Positions 34,701-47,567 are shown, numbered from the stretch's first letter. The stretch: DNA of 64,000 bases from Eretmocerus hayati (GCA_029851415.1 CM056742.1:150107121-150171120), one strand, 5' to 3'. The notes: generated by a model from the letters alone, not told the origin. Numbers and translations are program-made.

Positions 34701-37700
34701 TTGGACAGTGCAACCGAAACGGCGAAAGCCAACAGCAATACCATCATCAGTACAATCACCACCACCAGCACCAGCAGCAACAGCAACAGCAACAGAATCA
34801 GATGCATCCCAACGGTTGGCCACAACATCCGCAGCAGCGATCGCATTCGCAAGAAATGGAATACAACAACGATGAGAATCGAAACAATGTCACAGCGAAC
34901 GGCTACTCCAATAACGATATTATGTCTCGGAGTTTCACTTGCCCAAGGGGTTACGATTTGAGTCACTTCAGTAGAGATTTTGATATGAGCCAGAGTCTGA
35001 TTGTCGCTAAAACGACGACTTGTACAGAGTTTCTGCAACTAGAACAATTTGGATCGAATTCGACAAGCTGCCACCGTAGAGCTGAATCATACGACTCGCA
35101 GAACGCATTGTAAGTTGGATCTATAACTTTATAGTTGATTGATAGTTACTTGATTTGAATCAATACTTGCTTCCTATTCCTCAAAATGGAAAATAATGTC
35201 AAAAGAACCGCAGTAAGTAGGACTATTTTGGATATTCCGAGCCTATTTATCCTGAAACTTTCCAGTGTATAATATTTCCCTATCATTTTACTCAGATTTA
35301 AATCAATCATTTACCGTCACTTGCAATGACATACTCAGAAAAGTGAAAACTTCCCAGCAACTCTAATAAAACATATTTTAGGAAAACTAGAGCTAGTTTT
35401 GTGACGAGAACCTTTTAAAAACACGCGGAAACCGTCGTACATCGTTTTACTTTTGTGATTTTTTATAATTTACTCTTCGACCTCTTTCGGATATCCGACC
35501 CCTCCGATGAATATCGATAATTTTAAAAATATTCACTTGAACAAAGCGCTTTCAGAGCTTGAAATTTTGCACTATAAACGATATTCCTCTCAAAGAGGTC
35601 CTCCATTATTTTCCATCCCACCCGTGACGGCGACGACGACCCTCTTGATAAAACGCCGAGAGGCTCCCTTGCGCAAATGAAAATATTCCCCTCCTGTGGC
35701 GTGGTACTTGTAGTAAGCCGCAACTTAGATCCAACCTCCCATCGCCTAACCAAGCATATATCTGTCATACGTAAAATTTATCTCATGCAAAGTCTCCTGC
35801 TTGCTTGGAGAGGCTCCAAAGCATCTCAAAATTTTGCAACACATAGAAAATCTCGTCTTACGAGAATCGTTGCTGTGCTTTCTTTCATTTGAAGATTGGC
35901 AAATTTCTTCGAATTCTCTAATTAGATGATAAGATGTCGAGGAAAATTGCCAATATCGTAGATCGACTCTCTTCTATTGATTTTGACTGATCAATTGTTG
36001 ATCAAATAGCGTATGAAATTGACTCAAGACAGTGATTGGGAAAGGCAGTAGAACCGTAACTTGTTGGAATTATTTCTTGAGAAAAGACACAATAGAAAAT
36101 GAGAGAGAAGAAAAATTACAAGCTCAATTATTCGGTAGTAATAAACATCCACTAGTATGCAGAAATTCAACAATGTGAACCCATTTTCTACAAAATTGCA
36201 ACTGGGATCAAAAATACGATTTTTCTTATCAGAATGACCTTCTGGTGTGGAAAAATGGTGAAAAATGACAAAGTTAGGATTTGGAAATTTTTTCCTTTTT
36301 TGTTTTTCTTTTTCTCATAATTTCACTTTCAGATCCCATTGATGTTTCATCGTGTTCTTTGTAGTGACAGATATTTTTCAACATTTTTTCAAATCGATGA
36401 TGTCCGCTATAAGGGAAAAAATAGTGTCCGGGTTAAGTAGTAAAGCTGTTACGAATCCAGAAGAAAATTTCGGGATGACGTCTAGAATGTAATTGCTCAA
36501 AATTCGTACAATCAAATATGGGAACCTCACAAAATGGTTTCCAACAAAACGTAGAACCTTCCGCATTTAATTTAACAATTTTCAAAAACAACGCCTCACT
36601 TAGCAATTTTGAATAACCCATAATTTCTATCGGAACCAATATTATTTTTCAGAAGCACCAGTCCAAACGGCAAACGTCCTCTGCAAGCTCCATCACCAGC
36701 TTTCAATCGTGAACCTCTATACGGCCGAATTCGAAGTCCAGCTGTACCAGTAGCGGCACCCTGCGTTGGTGGTTGCTCTAGGGAAGATCTTCGTACCCGA
36801 GGTCATCACCAGGAGGAGCGTCAACGAGAGCAGGAGCTTGAAAAAATGCGACTCGAAGAAATTCTCAACGTCTGCGCTGAATACGAAAGACAAAGCTCCA
36901 ACAGTCCTTCTTCTACCATCACCACCACCAAAGATCATCATCAACAACATCATCGCAGGCCACCCCAACCTCTACCTCCACCCCATAGAAATCATCACCA
37001 ACAACACAATGGGTGCGTGTATCATACTACCATAATCATACTTGGAATATTCCGTGTGCGTGTTTTGCGGGTCTGCGGTTAATATGGCATGTATGACAGA
37101 TAGCATTATAGACGACCAACGGATGAGCGGTATGGTTTCGCGGTTTACCAGCCGATGCAGCCCGACGACCGCTGTGATTACTTTTTCGGCCACGTGGGAA
37201 TTTGATGCGCGATTGCATTCTGATGACGATTTTTCATACATGACTTTAATTTCCGTCCATGATTTGAAAAAAATATGAATGTAGGGATTGGTCAGTTTTA
37301 ATTGAGAAATTTCCATTCGAATTTTGATTTTTTCCTCATCAGATTCGGATAAATTGACGCAGACATGGAATGCAGAAAGTGGAATGAGGAAGCGAGGAAT
37401 CGTTTGATGAAATATTTGTGTGACGAGTCAATTCCGATAATTTCGCGGAGTTCGTTGGCTTTTGTCGTTCACGAATGTTAATTGAAATGGTAATGGAGGG
37501 AAGTGAGAGGATCAGAGAACGCTCAATAATGGAACAAAAAGCATAATTTCAGCTTTGTCGAGACAAAGACCCTTCCCGATGTGGAATAACGTACGCGAGG
37601 ATTTCCTTTCACGGCATACTGCAAACCTATATTATTATTATACTTGCTATCCGTATCTAACTACTCTGTTTCTTCATTGTAGACATATTCCCGTGTATAA

Positions 37701-40700
37701 GCTCACTCATTGCATGGTTTTGACAGTCTCGAGTTTAATCCGTGTGCACTAGTATACTGGACGTGCAGGGACATTCGCGTATTATAGGTACAAACAGCAG
37801 CTGCTTGCTGTGCTGCTGCGGTATTGAAACACAATATCTCATTCTGTTAGAGCAACGTGTGCACGAGTTGTAATAAATGGCTCGCCTTGTTTGAATTATG
37901 GTTATTAGATAATTCGCCTTACGACTTTATACACAAAGGTATTATAATTGTTGACAACGGTAGCCTGCGGGGGATTCTATCGAAACATAATCGATCACTG
38001 CTCATAATGAAATATGAGATTTTTTTCAAAACCCTGATTTCAATTAAGGAATCAAACTTTTCTGGATCTCATTTTGTAAAACTTCACCTAAAACACAATT
38101 TTCTTGTTCATTTCTACTTTTCAAAATTTCTATGAAACATTTGATTTTCATATTTACGCGTTTTTACTTTTATTCAAACCGATTGAAAATTTTTTGACAG
38201 TTTTTTCAAAAAGGGTATAAATAAATTTTGAAATAATGTCAATATCCGACCATCGACAAAAAGCTCATAATTCTGTGGCGGGTGTTGCGGAAGAAGGGTT
38301 GAAAAGTAAAGCCAATAATAACGTGACCACGAATCGATAATTTTGCAGAGTGAGCACGGCATCGCCACCGGTGAATAACTCACTGCCACGGAATTCAAGA
38401 AGACAGTTTGCCGGTCGACCAAAGACACCACCAGTACCTCCAGAGCGAAATTCACCATTACAGCAGCAGCCACCAGTTCAGCAGTCAATTTCTCCAATTA
38501 TCGAAAATTTTGTATCCACAAGCAACGCCACTATTAAGACTCCAGTAGAAGAGGATCACCTGGTAGAAACACCAAACAATAATAGGGCACCAAAGTGGCC
38601 TGAAAATTATCAACAAAACGGTCTACCAGATTCATCTTGTGAAAATAGCATGAGGATTGTCGAAGATGTTGTGTCAGCCGATAGGATTCAAAGGTTGTCA
38701 AATATCACACCGGACGTGGCTAATGGTGAGTGATTGCCATGGATTGAATTCCCAGTGCATCCAAATGTGTTATTGGCGAGGAGCATTCGATATCGAGACG
38801 AGACAGCGATATGCGATCGAAACGCGCTGGTACTGATCAAAGCTTTCAAAGCTCGTATACGTCGCACTGGTCGGATGGAACTGTTTTGTAAATGCTGTAA
38901 TTAGGTTTCGGGATCATGGCTTGCTTATTGAGAAACGGTGGGCTGGAATTGGCGCTGTTTTGCATGGAGTTTAGCTCGGATAGGGACGGTGATTGATTCC
39001 CGATGCGCGTGTTGGTATTACGTCTCGTTTGATGTTTGTTTTGGAGGGCGGCGAATGGGACATATGGTGAGCTTGCAGATAGAGCTAACGATTCAATCGA
39101 GCGACGGAATTATTTTTGCTCTTATCATTTGCTTCAATTTCTCTTAAGTAATTTATGGAAAGCTCCTTATGAAATATGACGAATTCTTTAATCTATAGAT
39201 TTTTAACTCTTGTCAAGTTCCTTATGATAGTATAATAGGTATGATTTTTTCTTCAAACTCCAATCACAAGGGGGTAAAAAAATTATCCAGTTACCTTAGT
39301 CAATGAATTCAAATCATCGCAATATTCATAAATCAGGTTGCAAGTTGATCCGACATCAAGAAAAATTCGGAAATCATGCGTTGACCCTGAGACTCTGAAA
39401 CACACTCTGATAAACCAAAACTATGAAAAACTTGACATGCAAAAATCGCTATCAATTCGTAACACACTTTGTCGTGTTTCAAACTGAAAAAAAACTCAAG
39501 CAGAAACGTGTGAAAAACTCTTGGTACTTCCCTAACTTGAAAATTCAAGCCCGAAGCAAAATAACGCTTTGATAGGCGGTAAACTTGCACCGCACGTCTC
39601 GGTCTTATCGACAACGCGCGACCGGCTGAATCACTTATGAGAAGCTCTCGCATTTGCACGAAACTCGCCAACTGCACAAAAGCCACCAACCACCACTACC
39701 CTCTTGTATCCCAAGCTCCCCAAACTTTCATGAACTTGTCATGTCCTTGCCTATATATACCCTACCCTCTTCTTCACCTTCTTGCACCCGACGACTTGTA
39801 AATTTCACTTTGAAAGCAGGTTTCTCAACGGCTACTCCGTCGCCCGCTCCAGAAGAAGAGTCAACCACAACGACGACGACGACGACGACGACGACCATGT
39901 CCAAGACAACAACAGCAGACAAGACAATAAATTGCCAGACGTCTACTAGTACAAAACAGAAGCAGTCGTTGGTATTATCGCAGCACCACAACTATGAAAA
40001 TTTGGCGCCGTTGATGACAAATGGCAAGTTGAGCGTGTACGAAAATGTGACACTACCACCAGCAAACAACGATCCATATGTTAAGAGTCTACCGAGGCCA
40101 CCGAAAAGGAGAGATGCGTGTGAAATGATCGACAACAAACTCGATGTTTCAAACGATGATCTGCTAGAGGCTATTGAACAGCTTTCCATGCTTTCAAGGC
40201 CTAGAAGTTCGGGAGCTAGTATTACTATTACTTGTGAAGATGGTAGTGAAGTGATGGGAACGACGGAGATGACACCACCGACGACACCTAAAAGGATCAA
40301 CTGTGAGAGAGACAATGCTAAATCTAATGAGGCAAAGGCTGATAAGGAAAGAAGGGAGCTCGAAGAGGAGGATCGCAAAAAATATGTAGAGTTTCTGCAG
40401 AATGAGAAGCAGCATATTCTGGGCAATATGGATGGATTTAAGAGGAGCGTTGCCGATATTGAGACTCAGGAGGACGAAATTCATCGAGAGGTAAAGCCAT
40501 CTTTTTGAATGTTCACAAAACAATTTGAAACTCTTCTCTAATTTCTATACTGGTAGAGTTTGAGCTTGCAGCTTTACTAGGTAGAAATTCCTAATATTTA
40601 TAGGCTAGTTCTAACTGACATGCTTTATAAAATGTTGCATCATTTTGTGCCCAGTTTGTTGGAAACAAAAAAAAAAAAAAATAGGTAAACCCAGCCGAGA

Positions 40701-43700
40701 TTTGCAATCATATCATGGTGAAAGGTCGACTTAGCAAGCTTAGACAAAAATGGAAAATCTGATCAATGGTACAATTAGTAATTGCAAGGTTTAGGAATTT
40801 TAAGTTCAATTTCAATTCTACATCTTTTTCAACATTTCATATCTTACATCTTTTTGAAAACTGAATATCTATTTCTTTACTTTTGAACATCATGGGAAAA
40901 AAAGTTTCCCAGACGAATAGCCCATTCCAAAGTTATCAAATGACATTTTCCCGTCAACTATACGATTGCGAAAAAAAAAATATTGGTGAACTTTTATCAC
41001 CAGAAATTTTCAAAATTTGTTTGCTTGACCATAAGAACAACTCGACGAACTTGAGAATTGATCCATTCAAAATGTCAAACTCTTCAAACGCAGTTGGAGC
41101 TGGAAAAAGCGCTACTCTCAGCCGAGTACGAATCCGAATCATTGAAGTTAGAGCAAGACGAAGCCGAACGAGATCGAGTGCAAGCTCGCACAGCAGAGCT
41201 TGAACACGAACTGCAAGAGAGCAAAGCTGTTCAAGGACAGCTACAATCAGAGGCTAGGCAAAGGGTAACCTCAGCGCAGCAGGCCTGTGCTAGGCTCGAA
41301 CAAGAGTTAGCCGAAGCTAGTGGTCGGGATGACGAACGAGACAGCGAACTCGCCGACAGGCTGGCAGCGAGTAGCGAAACCCTGGACACTGAACGCAAGG
41401 CTTTTGAGGACCTTGAATTTCATCATCTCGAGCAAGAGGCAAGCAGGTTAGCCGCGCGTGAGGAATTACAAAGGTGCGTATGTTGGCGATGCAAAGCTTT
41501 GGAAAATCAGAATTCTGACCGGTCAACCGAGGCTCCAACCTTGCGGAACACGGATCTCGATGGAACTTTGGGGGGTTATCTTTTTCTGATGAGAAATGAA
41601 GGTGTGGGCCTCTCATCCTGAGATGTAGCTATGGAGTTAGCATCGATGGTAGATCTATATTTATGACTTTTTCAACACGAGCTTCCGTCGGCAATGCTAT
41701 ATATAATTTTCATCGCTGGATTTCACCATGGAAGGTCCATGAGTTCAAGTCCTTGGAGATACTTTCATTTCTCACCGAAACACGACAGAGTTTGGGCGAA
41801 ATTCGGGAACCACGAGGTTGGAGCCCCACTCATAAGCTAAGGATTTTTGATGAAATAATTCCTAGTGTTGCCTTCGCATCAATATAGAACTATGCATTCC
41901 GTATCTCAGATAGTAAACACGATGAACACAAAATGTTAGGTTTTGAAATATTTACTAACTCTTCAAGACTGCGATTGTGGCTATACGCGATCATAAATTA
42001 TTCAGCCATTCGTACGTTTTCCGATCGATTGAGCCTCTTGTACTTGTACATAGATATGCTTGCACATATTGAGATTCGCGTAATGTGAAAAGACTCGCGA
42101 GATTCAGAGACCTTCATTCGCCCAGAATGTTTTTCCAATACACGCTACCTGCATTTGAAATATACGACTCATGTAGTGCGCTACAAGAGTTGAATTTTGA
42201 CTTCTATTCGAGATTCTGGCGAGATTCGAGCAAAAACTTTGAGTTCCTGAATGAGAATTTTCTTCAGTCTCAAAATTATTTACGAAAATTGTTCACAATA
42301 TTGTAGAGAAACAATCCAGGGAGAGAGGACTCTTATCAAAGGATTTTTATTCCAGGTACCTGGGCGAGTTATCGACAAAAATCGAAAGCAGAAAGTTACA
42401 ATTAAGCCAGTTGGAAACTCAACGAACCGACATTCAAAATGCAGTAACGAAAGAGGCAAAAAGTTTAGAGAGACAAAAACTTGCACATTTGAGGAGATTA
42501 GAAGAGGTGAGTTTGCTCCTCTTTGTCTCTGTCATAAATCAATGCACGAACACGTCCGACACAGTGTTTACATTTAATTTGCATTTTTATCCACGATCCT
42601 TGATCGATATACGAATCACATAGCTGTGTGATAGGAACGAAGGGGTACTGAATAATTTCTCATTGTCACGATTGATGGAATTGGGATCTGTATAATACGA
42701 GATATTCACGTAGAGATTAAGCGAGTATTTCAATAGTTGATGAATGTATGTTTTCATTCGTTTGCCGCCCCACATTCAGGGTCGTAATCGATTGCGTGCC
42801 ATCGACGATGAACTGGAGGGTCTGGCTAAAAACGTCGCCGATAATCCAGATGAAAAACGTTCGCCAAGCAGAGAGGATTTCGACAGAATTTCCAGGGTTA
42901 CGACTGATTCTCCAATAGTTAATAATCAAGGCAGTCTCGGACGTAAAACGATCGAATCACTCAAAGAGATTGAGCGAAATCGACAGCTGCATTTAGCCAA
43001 GCAAGGTTTGTTATTTTTTTTATTGCATCAGCATAGGTAGTTCATCTACATTAATTTTAGAATTCTAATCAGAACTTGAACGGAAACAATATCGATCTTT
43101 TCAAATTCAATTATTTTTAATCCTCAACCTATTCTAAAATGGCACAGTTAAACTCATTCCATAAATAATGAGTTTTTCATTATATCATTTTTAATTTTCA
43201 ATTCGACAAGAATAGCTCCGATTGAATATTCGCAGAACCGAAGAAGAGGTATTGACTGATCTCCGATAAAGTATACACTGCTCCGAGGCACGGTTAATTA
43301 ATGGTCCAGAAACTCTAAATAGTCAGGATAACGCAGAAAAATAATTGAGCTCTAACTTTGTATTTTCACATCCATTGTAGGTAGTCAAGTAATTTCCGAG
43401 GAAAGACGTAGAGTAGAGGAGTTGAAAAGAAGAGTACAAGACGAAGTACGCTCTCAATGGGAGGAGAGGAAAATGAATTGCACATCTTTCAATAGCGTCG
43501 AGTCGGGCGAGGAGTCGTCGAGCTATTCAACTGGACCAACCGAAAGGTAATTCAATCCATAGATTAGAGCTTCCCTCAAGCAGCAAAGTCTCTTATGATT
43601 TTCATCTCGATCCTCCGTTCTCATCAATCTCACGGGATATATAACCCAGATAACACGACAGAGTATATGAAGCCAGAGACTGGTCATCTACTCTTTTTCC

Positions 43701-46700
43701 GATTCGCCACTTACTTACACACACTCTTTTCTTGCGCAGATAGAGTGTGACGTTCAATCCGATTCAATTGTGCGATGAAACTCGTAAAAGTTTGTTAGAG
43801 TCATTAAACTCACTCAAGAGTACAATACAGTTAGTTAATTGAGAAATATCTTGGTTCAAGTACGAAATTGAACTTCTTGATGTTCACATGCGCCAGTGAA
43901 TTCAAAATTCTCTCAGAATTGAGACAAAGTCCTGAGTAGTGAAATTTGAAAAAATTATCAGTTAACGAGGTGAAGAGTCGCAAACTTTACACAATTGAGT
44001 CTCGATGAATATCATTTTATTTCTATTCTTTCATATATATTTCATTCAATGACCCCGAAGACTTTTTTTACAAAAATAAAACAAATATATGCAATTAGAT
44101 GATTAACAATAGCAAACTCTGTCATTTGATGCATGAAAATTTTTGAATTTCTGGCGGTGGAGCATTATAACTGTTTTTTATTCACCAACCAAGAAATTGA
44201 TTTTTGATGATGTCATATCATTTTTTTATTGATGGTTTCCACTAAATTTTATCACGAAATTGTACTATCTAACCCATTTTGATTTTATTGCATACTATTG
44301 TCATGATCATCTGAATAGGGTGCAAAAAATTGAAAATTGAATGGAATAGAATCCAATCATCCACCAAAATAGATGAACATCTCTCAATCAATAAACCATA
44401 ATCACAAAAACGTCACATCAAATTTCATCATCCAAACGCCGCGCTGCAGGGATTGAAGCGTGCGCGTCGCGTTATCTCGTCGATCCGCATGGGGCTATCT
44501 AACAGATCGATATCTGAAGCTCGAGACTAAAGAATAAGACGGGGAAGCCATCTCATCCTATTACACGTCGCCCACGCTTCTTCTTTTGGTATAAATTTCA
44601 AGACAAGCCGAATCGTTCATTAATTAGCCTCAGGCTGGTCATACGTCATCGTAAATATATGTTCTGCAGCAATAGCTGCACCATACCATACAAGTCCAAT
44701 ATATTTCAATGTGTGTGCGTAAAGTATGCGTATTGCATTGGGTATGCAGTGTGTCAGGATGCATCATCAGAGGGACCGGTTTTATTCCGCGCGCGAGAAA
44801 GTAAAGTGCCGGCGGGATATAGTATAAGCTCGAAAACGGGCGTGCGCTCAGTTGTGCTCGCGACACACGCACTAACAGTGAGATAAAGCGTGTATGAGCG
44901 TATGATAAGACCGGGCTGGTACACGAGGGTGAATGAGAGTGTAATAATATACATAGTCTATGTAGGAAGGCTGCAGGGCTCCAAAGAGTGTTAGAAGGAT
45001 TATAGATTATGAGTGTGTTATTTCTGTTGTGGAGACTGTGACAGAGTAGTGCAATTGGATTTGTGCGTTTGATGCGTGGGACGTACTTATATAGAGAGTT
45101 TGAGATAGAATAAAAGAGAAGGCTCCTGGGCGTGTCGTTATACTGGCTGCCGGTCGCTGAGTTTCGATCTCTCAACCGGATCTTTTAGATTCGACCCAGA
45201 GTTATACGACGAGCATGTGAACTACAGCATCCGTTCAAATTATTTTGTACTTCAAGTGATTGAATCTCCCTGAACAATAATAAAAACCACGAGGTTACCT
45301 TTGAAATTAAAATCTTGAATAAAAATGTGAACTTCTTTTTATATTATACCAAAATTTACCGCGCACAAACATACTCTAGATTCTTCAACATTAAAATCTA
45401 AGTGAATAGTGTTAACTAGAATGGCATTCTAACAAAGTGAAAATCCAAGTGAAAACGCCTATAGCCACAGGCATTATTTCCCAATAGAAGTCATCAACTG
45501 ATTACCGTCTAGCGCGGAAAATTTGAGAGCCTCAGGTGAAAAAATCAAGAGAAAGAAAAATGGATGGGCTGACTCGAAGCACACGAGTCGCCGGTTGTGC
45601 CTTGATTACCCTTATCACTAGCAGCAGGTGCTACCTCGCGACTAAAGATCGACTGAAATATTGCTGCGAATGTTGCTGTTGCTTCTGCTGGCCCGGGCGG
45701 AAAGTGCGTCGCCCACGCAAAGCGTGAGTGATCTCGATGTACACAGAGAGTCCATTCATTCAACATCTAAGATATAATGAGAGCTTTGCACTCAATGAGA
45801 CGGGATGTTGCGTACTGGGCAGACTGAATCAAAGCTTACTTTCTTTCTAATGAGGTCCACGTGAGTTCTTCGTATCGCCAATGCACGTGTTTCATTCAGT
45901 TGTTGATTCTAAGTATTAAATATTATCAGATCATCATCAATTATATTCCAAAGGATGAGTGTCCAATTTTAATATCATCATTTAGAAATGATATTTCTGA
46001 ATAGAATTTTTCGCGCGTAGATGTGAACTCGGGAAGACGCCGTGATAATTTATCTGATCATTCATTTCGACGAGATGATACCTAAATCGGAGGATGAGAA
46101 CTATTTTCAATAAAATTCGCTTGTATTGATAGAGATGAACGGCATTGTTCGTGGTATTGATTTTTCTACTCTTGCAGTGGCAGCGGAAGCAGCGATGGAG
46201 CAGACAATGGAACCACTGAAAAATTGTCGCCCGGAAAACTATCGGAATTTACTACACCGAGCCCTGGACCATCAGGGAATTCTTACACGCTTCTGCAATC
46301 GGAAAACGTAAGTGTTATCTTTCCTCGTTTCGTATATCTTACTCGCTCGTACAAGATCGTTGACCCAGAAAATACGAGGATCAAGTCGAGAAGATGGATA
46401 ATTCCATTAAAGTATATCCTCTAGAAAAGATCACAATCTTGAAACATTTTTCAACTCATTAACATATCATCGCTCCTTTTACAGGCAAGAGATGATCGGC
46501 CAGTATCTATGGAAACGGAAAGATTTAATGGAAATGGAAGCGCTATCACTGATGAAACCGAGAGCCGACCTCTATCTCAAACTTCCAGTGAACTGGAATC
46601 CTTGGGGCCTCTCCAAGTCAAACATCGTGATAAGCCAAGATTGCAAGTACGTACAAGAATCTCAATCGACTAACTCCAAAACTTCTTCGGTGCTCCATCG

Positions 46701-47567
46701 TCATCCTTCACTACTTCTCCAATTGAAAATAGTATTAACATTTTTTGGAATTGTACCAAGATATTACGAGACATTATGTCATTCGCAATAGACATGCTGC
46801 ATCACTTTTTTTGTATTTTTTCATATCGAGATAAATCAATGGGTCGCATCAAATTTTCATCCAATCCATTTTCAAATGCAAAATGATATTTCAGAAAATT
46901 GTTCATGAATACCAAAAGAATATTGAAGAATCTGAAAATAATGTGAAAAATATTTTACAGAGGCCTCTAACAAGGTATTTGCCAATTAAATCCGAGTCTC
47001 TGGATCTGAGGTATCATATCGAGACAGCGGGACACCAGTTACCCCTTATACATGACGTTTCAGTCGATACTACAAGTTGCAGTGGATATCTTTCGAAAAT
47101 GAGCAAAAAGTTTCATCATTGGAACAAACGGTGGTTTGTTTTTGATAGAAAACGCAAGATGCTATCGTACTTTGGAGACAGCAACTCAAAGAAACCTCGC
47201 GGTGTCATCTATTTCCAGGTAATACAGCTTCTAAAACACAGCTAAAATACAGCTTCTCAAACTGCATTTGTCCAAACCCATTAGGTCTTTAATAATTCTC
47301 CATCAAATTCGAAATAAATCATCCCCCAAGTAACAATATGAACATGAATCAATGATAATTATTTATTTTCAATTTTAGTCCATTGAAGAAGTCTACGTCG
47401 ACCATATGAACACTGTGAAATCTCCTCAACCATCTCTAACTTTTATTGTCAAAACGACCACAAGACTATATCATCTTATGGCTCCGAGTGCGGAGGCGAT
47501 GCGAGTATGGGTGGACGTAGTTTTTACCGGAGCCGAAGGATACCACGAATTCGACCCCAATTCATGA
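31560..47567 (+). CDS. PHLDB/LL5-type FHA and PH domain scaffold protein (14 exons, N-terminus missing)
   Basis: Pleckstrin homology-like domain family B proteins (vertebrate PHLDB1/PHLDB2, the latter also LL5 beta) bind phosphoinositides through a C-terminal PH domain and anchor microtubule-capturing complexes at the cell cortex; that role is family knowledge. Exons: 31560-31733, 33244-33800, 34637-35109, 36653-37012, 38349-38725, 39820-40490, 41094-41473, 42356-42506, 42780-43005, 43381-43546, 46178-46307, 46485-46646, 46895-47218, 47379-47567. Every junction has GT-AG and the phases join without a stop, giving 1,445 residues in the window. Domains: FHA about 1-75 (GRIVVGSS, then LTQGCMLTIGQSNYLRFNHP); low complexity with Q/H and T runs 75-840; coiled coil about 845-1,125; PH about 1,338-1,435. 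The start codon is not found: the first exon begins in phase within the FHA, so at least one upstream exon is missing. Confidence 0.93.
33244..33800 (+). CDS. PHLDB-type exon b (end of FHA, low complexity)
   Basis: Acceptor TTGTTCAG, donor CAACAG then GTAAAT. It completes the FHA with GCMLTIGQSNYLRFNHPAEA, which closely resembles the vertebrate family, then runs into Ser/Asn/Gln-rich sequence. Ends in phase 0. Confidence 0.92.
34637..35109 (+). CDS. PHLDB-type exon c (Q/H-rich)
   Basis: Acceptor TTTACAG, donor GCATT then GTAAGT. Phase 0 start, two bases left over. It encodes a His/Gln tract (about 34,740-34,800) and Ser/Thr-rich sequence with SRSFTCPRGYDLSHF. Confidence 0.88.
36653..37012 (+). 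CDS. PHLDB-type exon d (basic/acidic helix, His-rich tail)
   Basis: Acceptor TTATTTTTCAG, donor ATGG then GTGCGT. It encodes REQELEKMRLEEILNVCAEY, a helix typical of this family, then a His/Pro/Gln-rich segment. The frame stays open past the donor to 37,082, so read-through is possible but would truncate the protein. Confidence 0.85.
38349..38725 (+). CDS. PHLDB-type exon e
   Basis: Acceptor ATTTTGCAG, donor AATG then GTGAGT. Proline-rich (GRPKTPPVPPERNS) and otherwise low complexity. Phases match both neighbours. Confidence 0.88.
39820..40490 (+). CDS. PHLDB-type exon f (poly-Thr, start of coiled coil)
   Basis: Acceptor TGAAAGCAG, donor GAG then GTAAAG. It begins in a linker with a run of ten threonines encoded by an ACG/ACA repeat (about 39,864-39,894). 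It contains DDLLEAIEQLSMLSRPRSSG and ends in a charged coiled-coil segment (EDEIHRE). Confidence 0.9.
41094..41473 (+). CDS. PHLDB-type exon g (coiled coil)
   Basis: Acceptor AAACGCAG, donor AAAG then GTGCGT. Almost all heptad-like Glu/Leu/Ala/Arg sequence (LELEKALLSAEYESESLKLE and following). Ends with two bases of an Arg codon. Confidence 0.92.
42356..42506 (+). CDS. PHLDB-type exon h (coiled coil)
   Basis: Acceptor TTATTCCAG, donor GAAGAG then GTGAGT. It encodes RYLGELSTKIESRKLQLSQL and further heptads ending HLRRLEE. Confidence 0.92.
42780..43005 (+). CDS. PHLDB-type exon i
   Basis: Acceptor CACATTCAG, donor CAAG then GTTTGT. It starts GRNRLRAIDDELEGLAKNVA and ends in a charged helix (SLKEIERNRQLHLAKQ). 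Confidence 0.9.
43381..43546 (+). CDS. PHLDB-type exon j (no internal start)
   Basis: Acceptor CCATTGTAG, donor GAAAG then GTAATT. It encodes SQVISEERRRVEELKRRVQD and an acidic, Ser-rich tail. It is found only by following the splice phases, because its only ATG is far into the exon. Confidence 0.9.
45088..45160 (+). promoter_or_regulatory. Possible internal promoter upstream of the alternative first exon
   Basis: TATATAG at 45088 and AATAAAAG at about 45107 are TATA-like. They lie in a GC-richer block of the large intron 43,547-46,177, about 400-470 bp upstream of the cysteine-rich first exon. No clear initiator is seen. Confidence 0.25.
45560..45723 (+). CDS. Alternative first exon: cysteine-rich N-terminus of a short PH isoform
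   Basis: An ATG at 45560 opens 54 codons plus two bases to a strong donor (AAAGC then GTGAGTG). The peptide contains YCCECCCCFCWPGRKVRR. Joining to the exon at 46178 keeps the frame (GC plus T makes Ala, then GSGSSDGADNG). The same block used as an internal cassette after the exon ending at 43546 would hit a stop at once, so it fits only as a first exon. The resulting protein is about 322 residues: cysteine/basic N-terminus, linker and PH domain. Clustered cysteines beside basic residues are typical of S-palmitoylation and membrane anchoring; this is inference. Confidence 0.55.
46178..46307 (+). CDS. PHLDB-type exon k
   Basis: Acceptor CTCTTGCAG, donor AAAAC then GTAAGT. Gly/Ser/Thr-rich linker (GSGSSDGADNGTTEKLSPGK) that accepts either the upstream exon j or the alternative first exon in the same phase. 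Confidence 0.88.
46485..46646 (+). CDS. PHLDB-type exon l
   Basis: Acceptor CCTTTTACAG, donor TTGCAA then GTACGT. It encodes a Ser/Glu-rich linker (ARDDRPVSMETERFNG onward). Phase 0 at both ends. Confidence 0.85.
46895..47218 (+). CDS. PHLDB-type exon m (first half of PH domain)
   Basis: Acceptor GATATTTCAG, donor TTCCAG then GTAATA. A helical lead-in (KIVHEYQKNIEESENNVKN) is followed by the first PH strands, CSGYLSKMSKKFHHWNKRWF, with the conserved Lys/Arg and Trp pattern for phosphoinositide binding. Confidence 0.95.
47379..47567 (+). CDS. PHLDB-type terminal exon n (second half of PH domain)
   Basis: Acceptor TCAATTTTAG. It encodes SIEEVYVDHMNTVKSP to the C-terminal PH helix with its conserved Trp (AEAMRVWVDVVFTGAEGY) and ends FDPNS before TGA at 47565-47567. 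Confidence 0.95.
   Translation, partial: SIEEVYVDHMNTVKSPQPSLTFIVKTTTRLYHLMAPSAEAMRVWVDVVFTGAEGYHEFDPNS

Noticed and set aside
36978..37316. Minus-strand frame of 114 codons
   Set aside because: It is a shadow of exon d and its downstream intron.
39654..39819. Upstream extension of exon f from an ATG at 39654
   Set aside because: The acceptor at 39818-39819 restores the correct phase with the upstream exon, and the extension lacks family-like sequence.
44639..45175. 178-codon minus-strand frame
   Set aside because: It lies within an intron of the PHLDB-type gene, is low complexity (Ser, His, Tyr, Leu), and has no domain or splice context. The block is better explained as promoter-like sequence.
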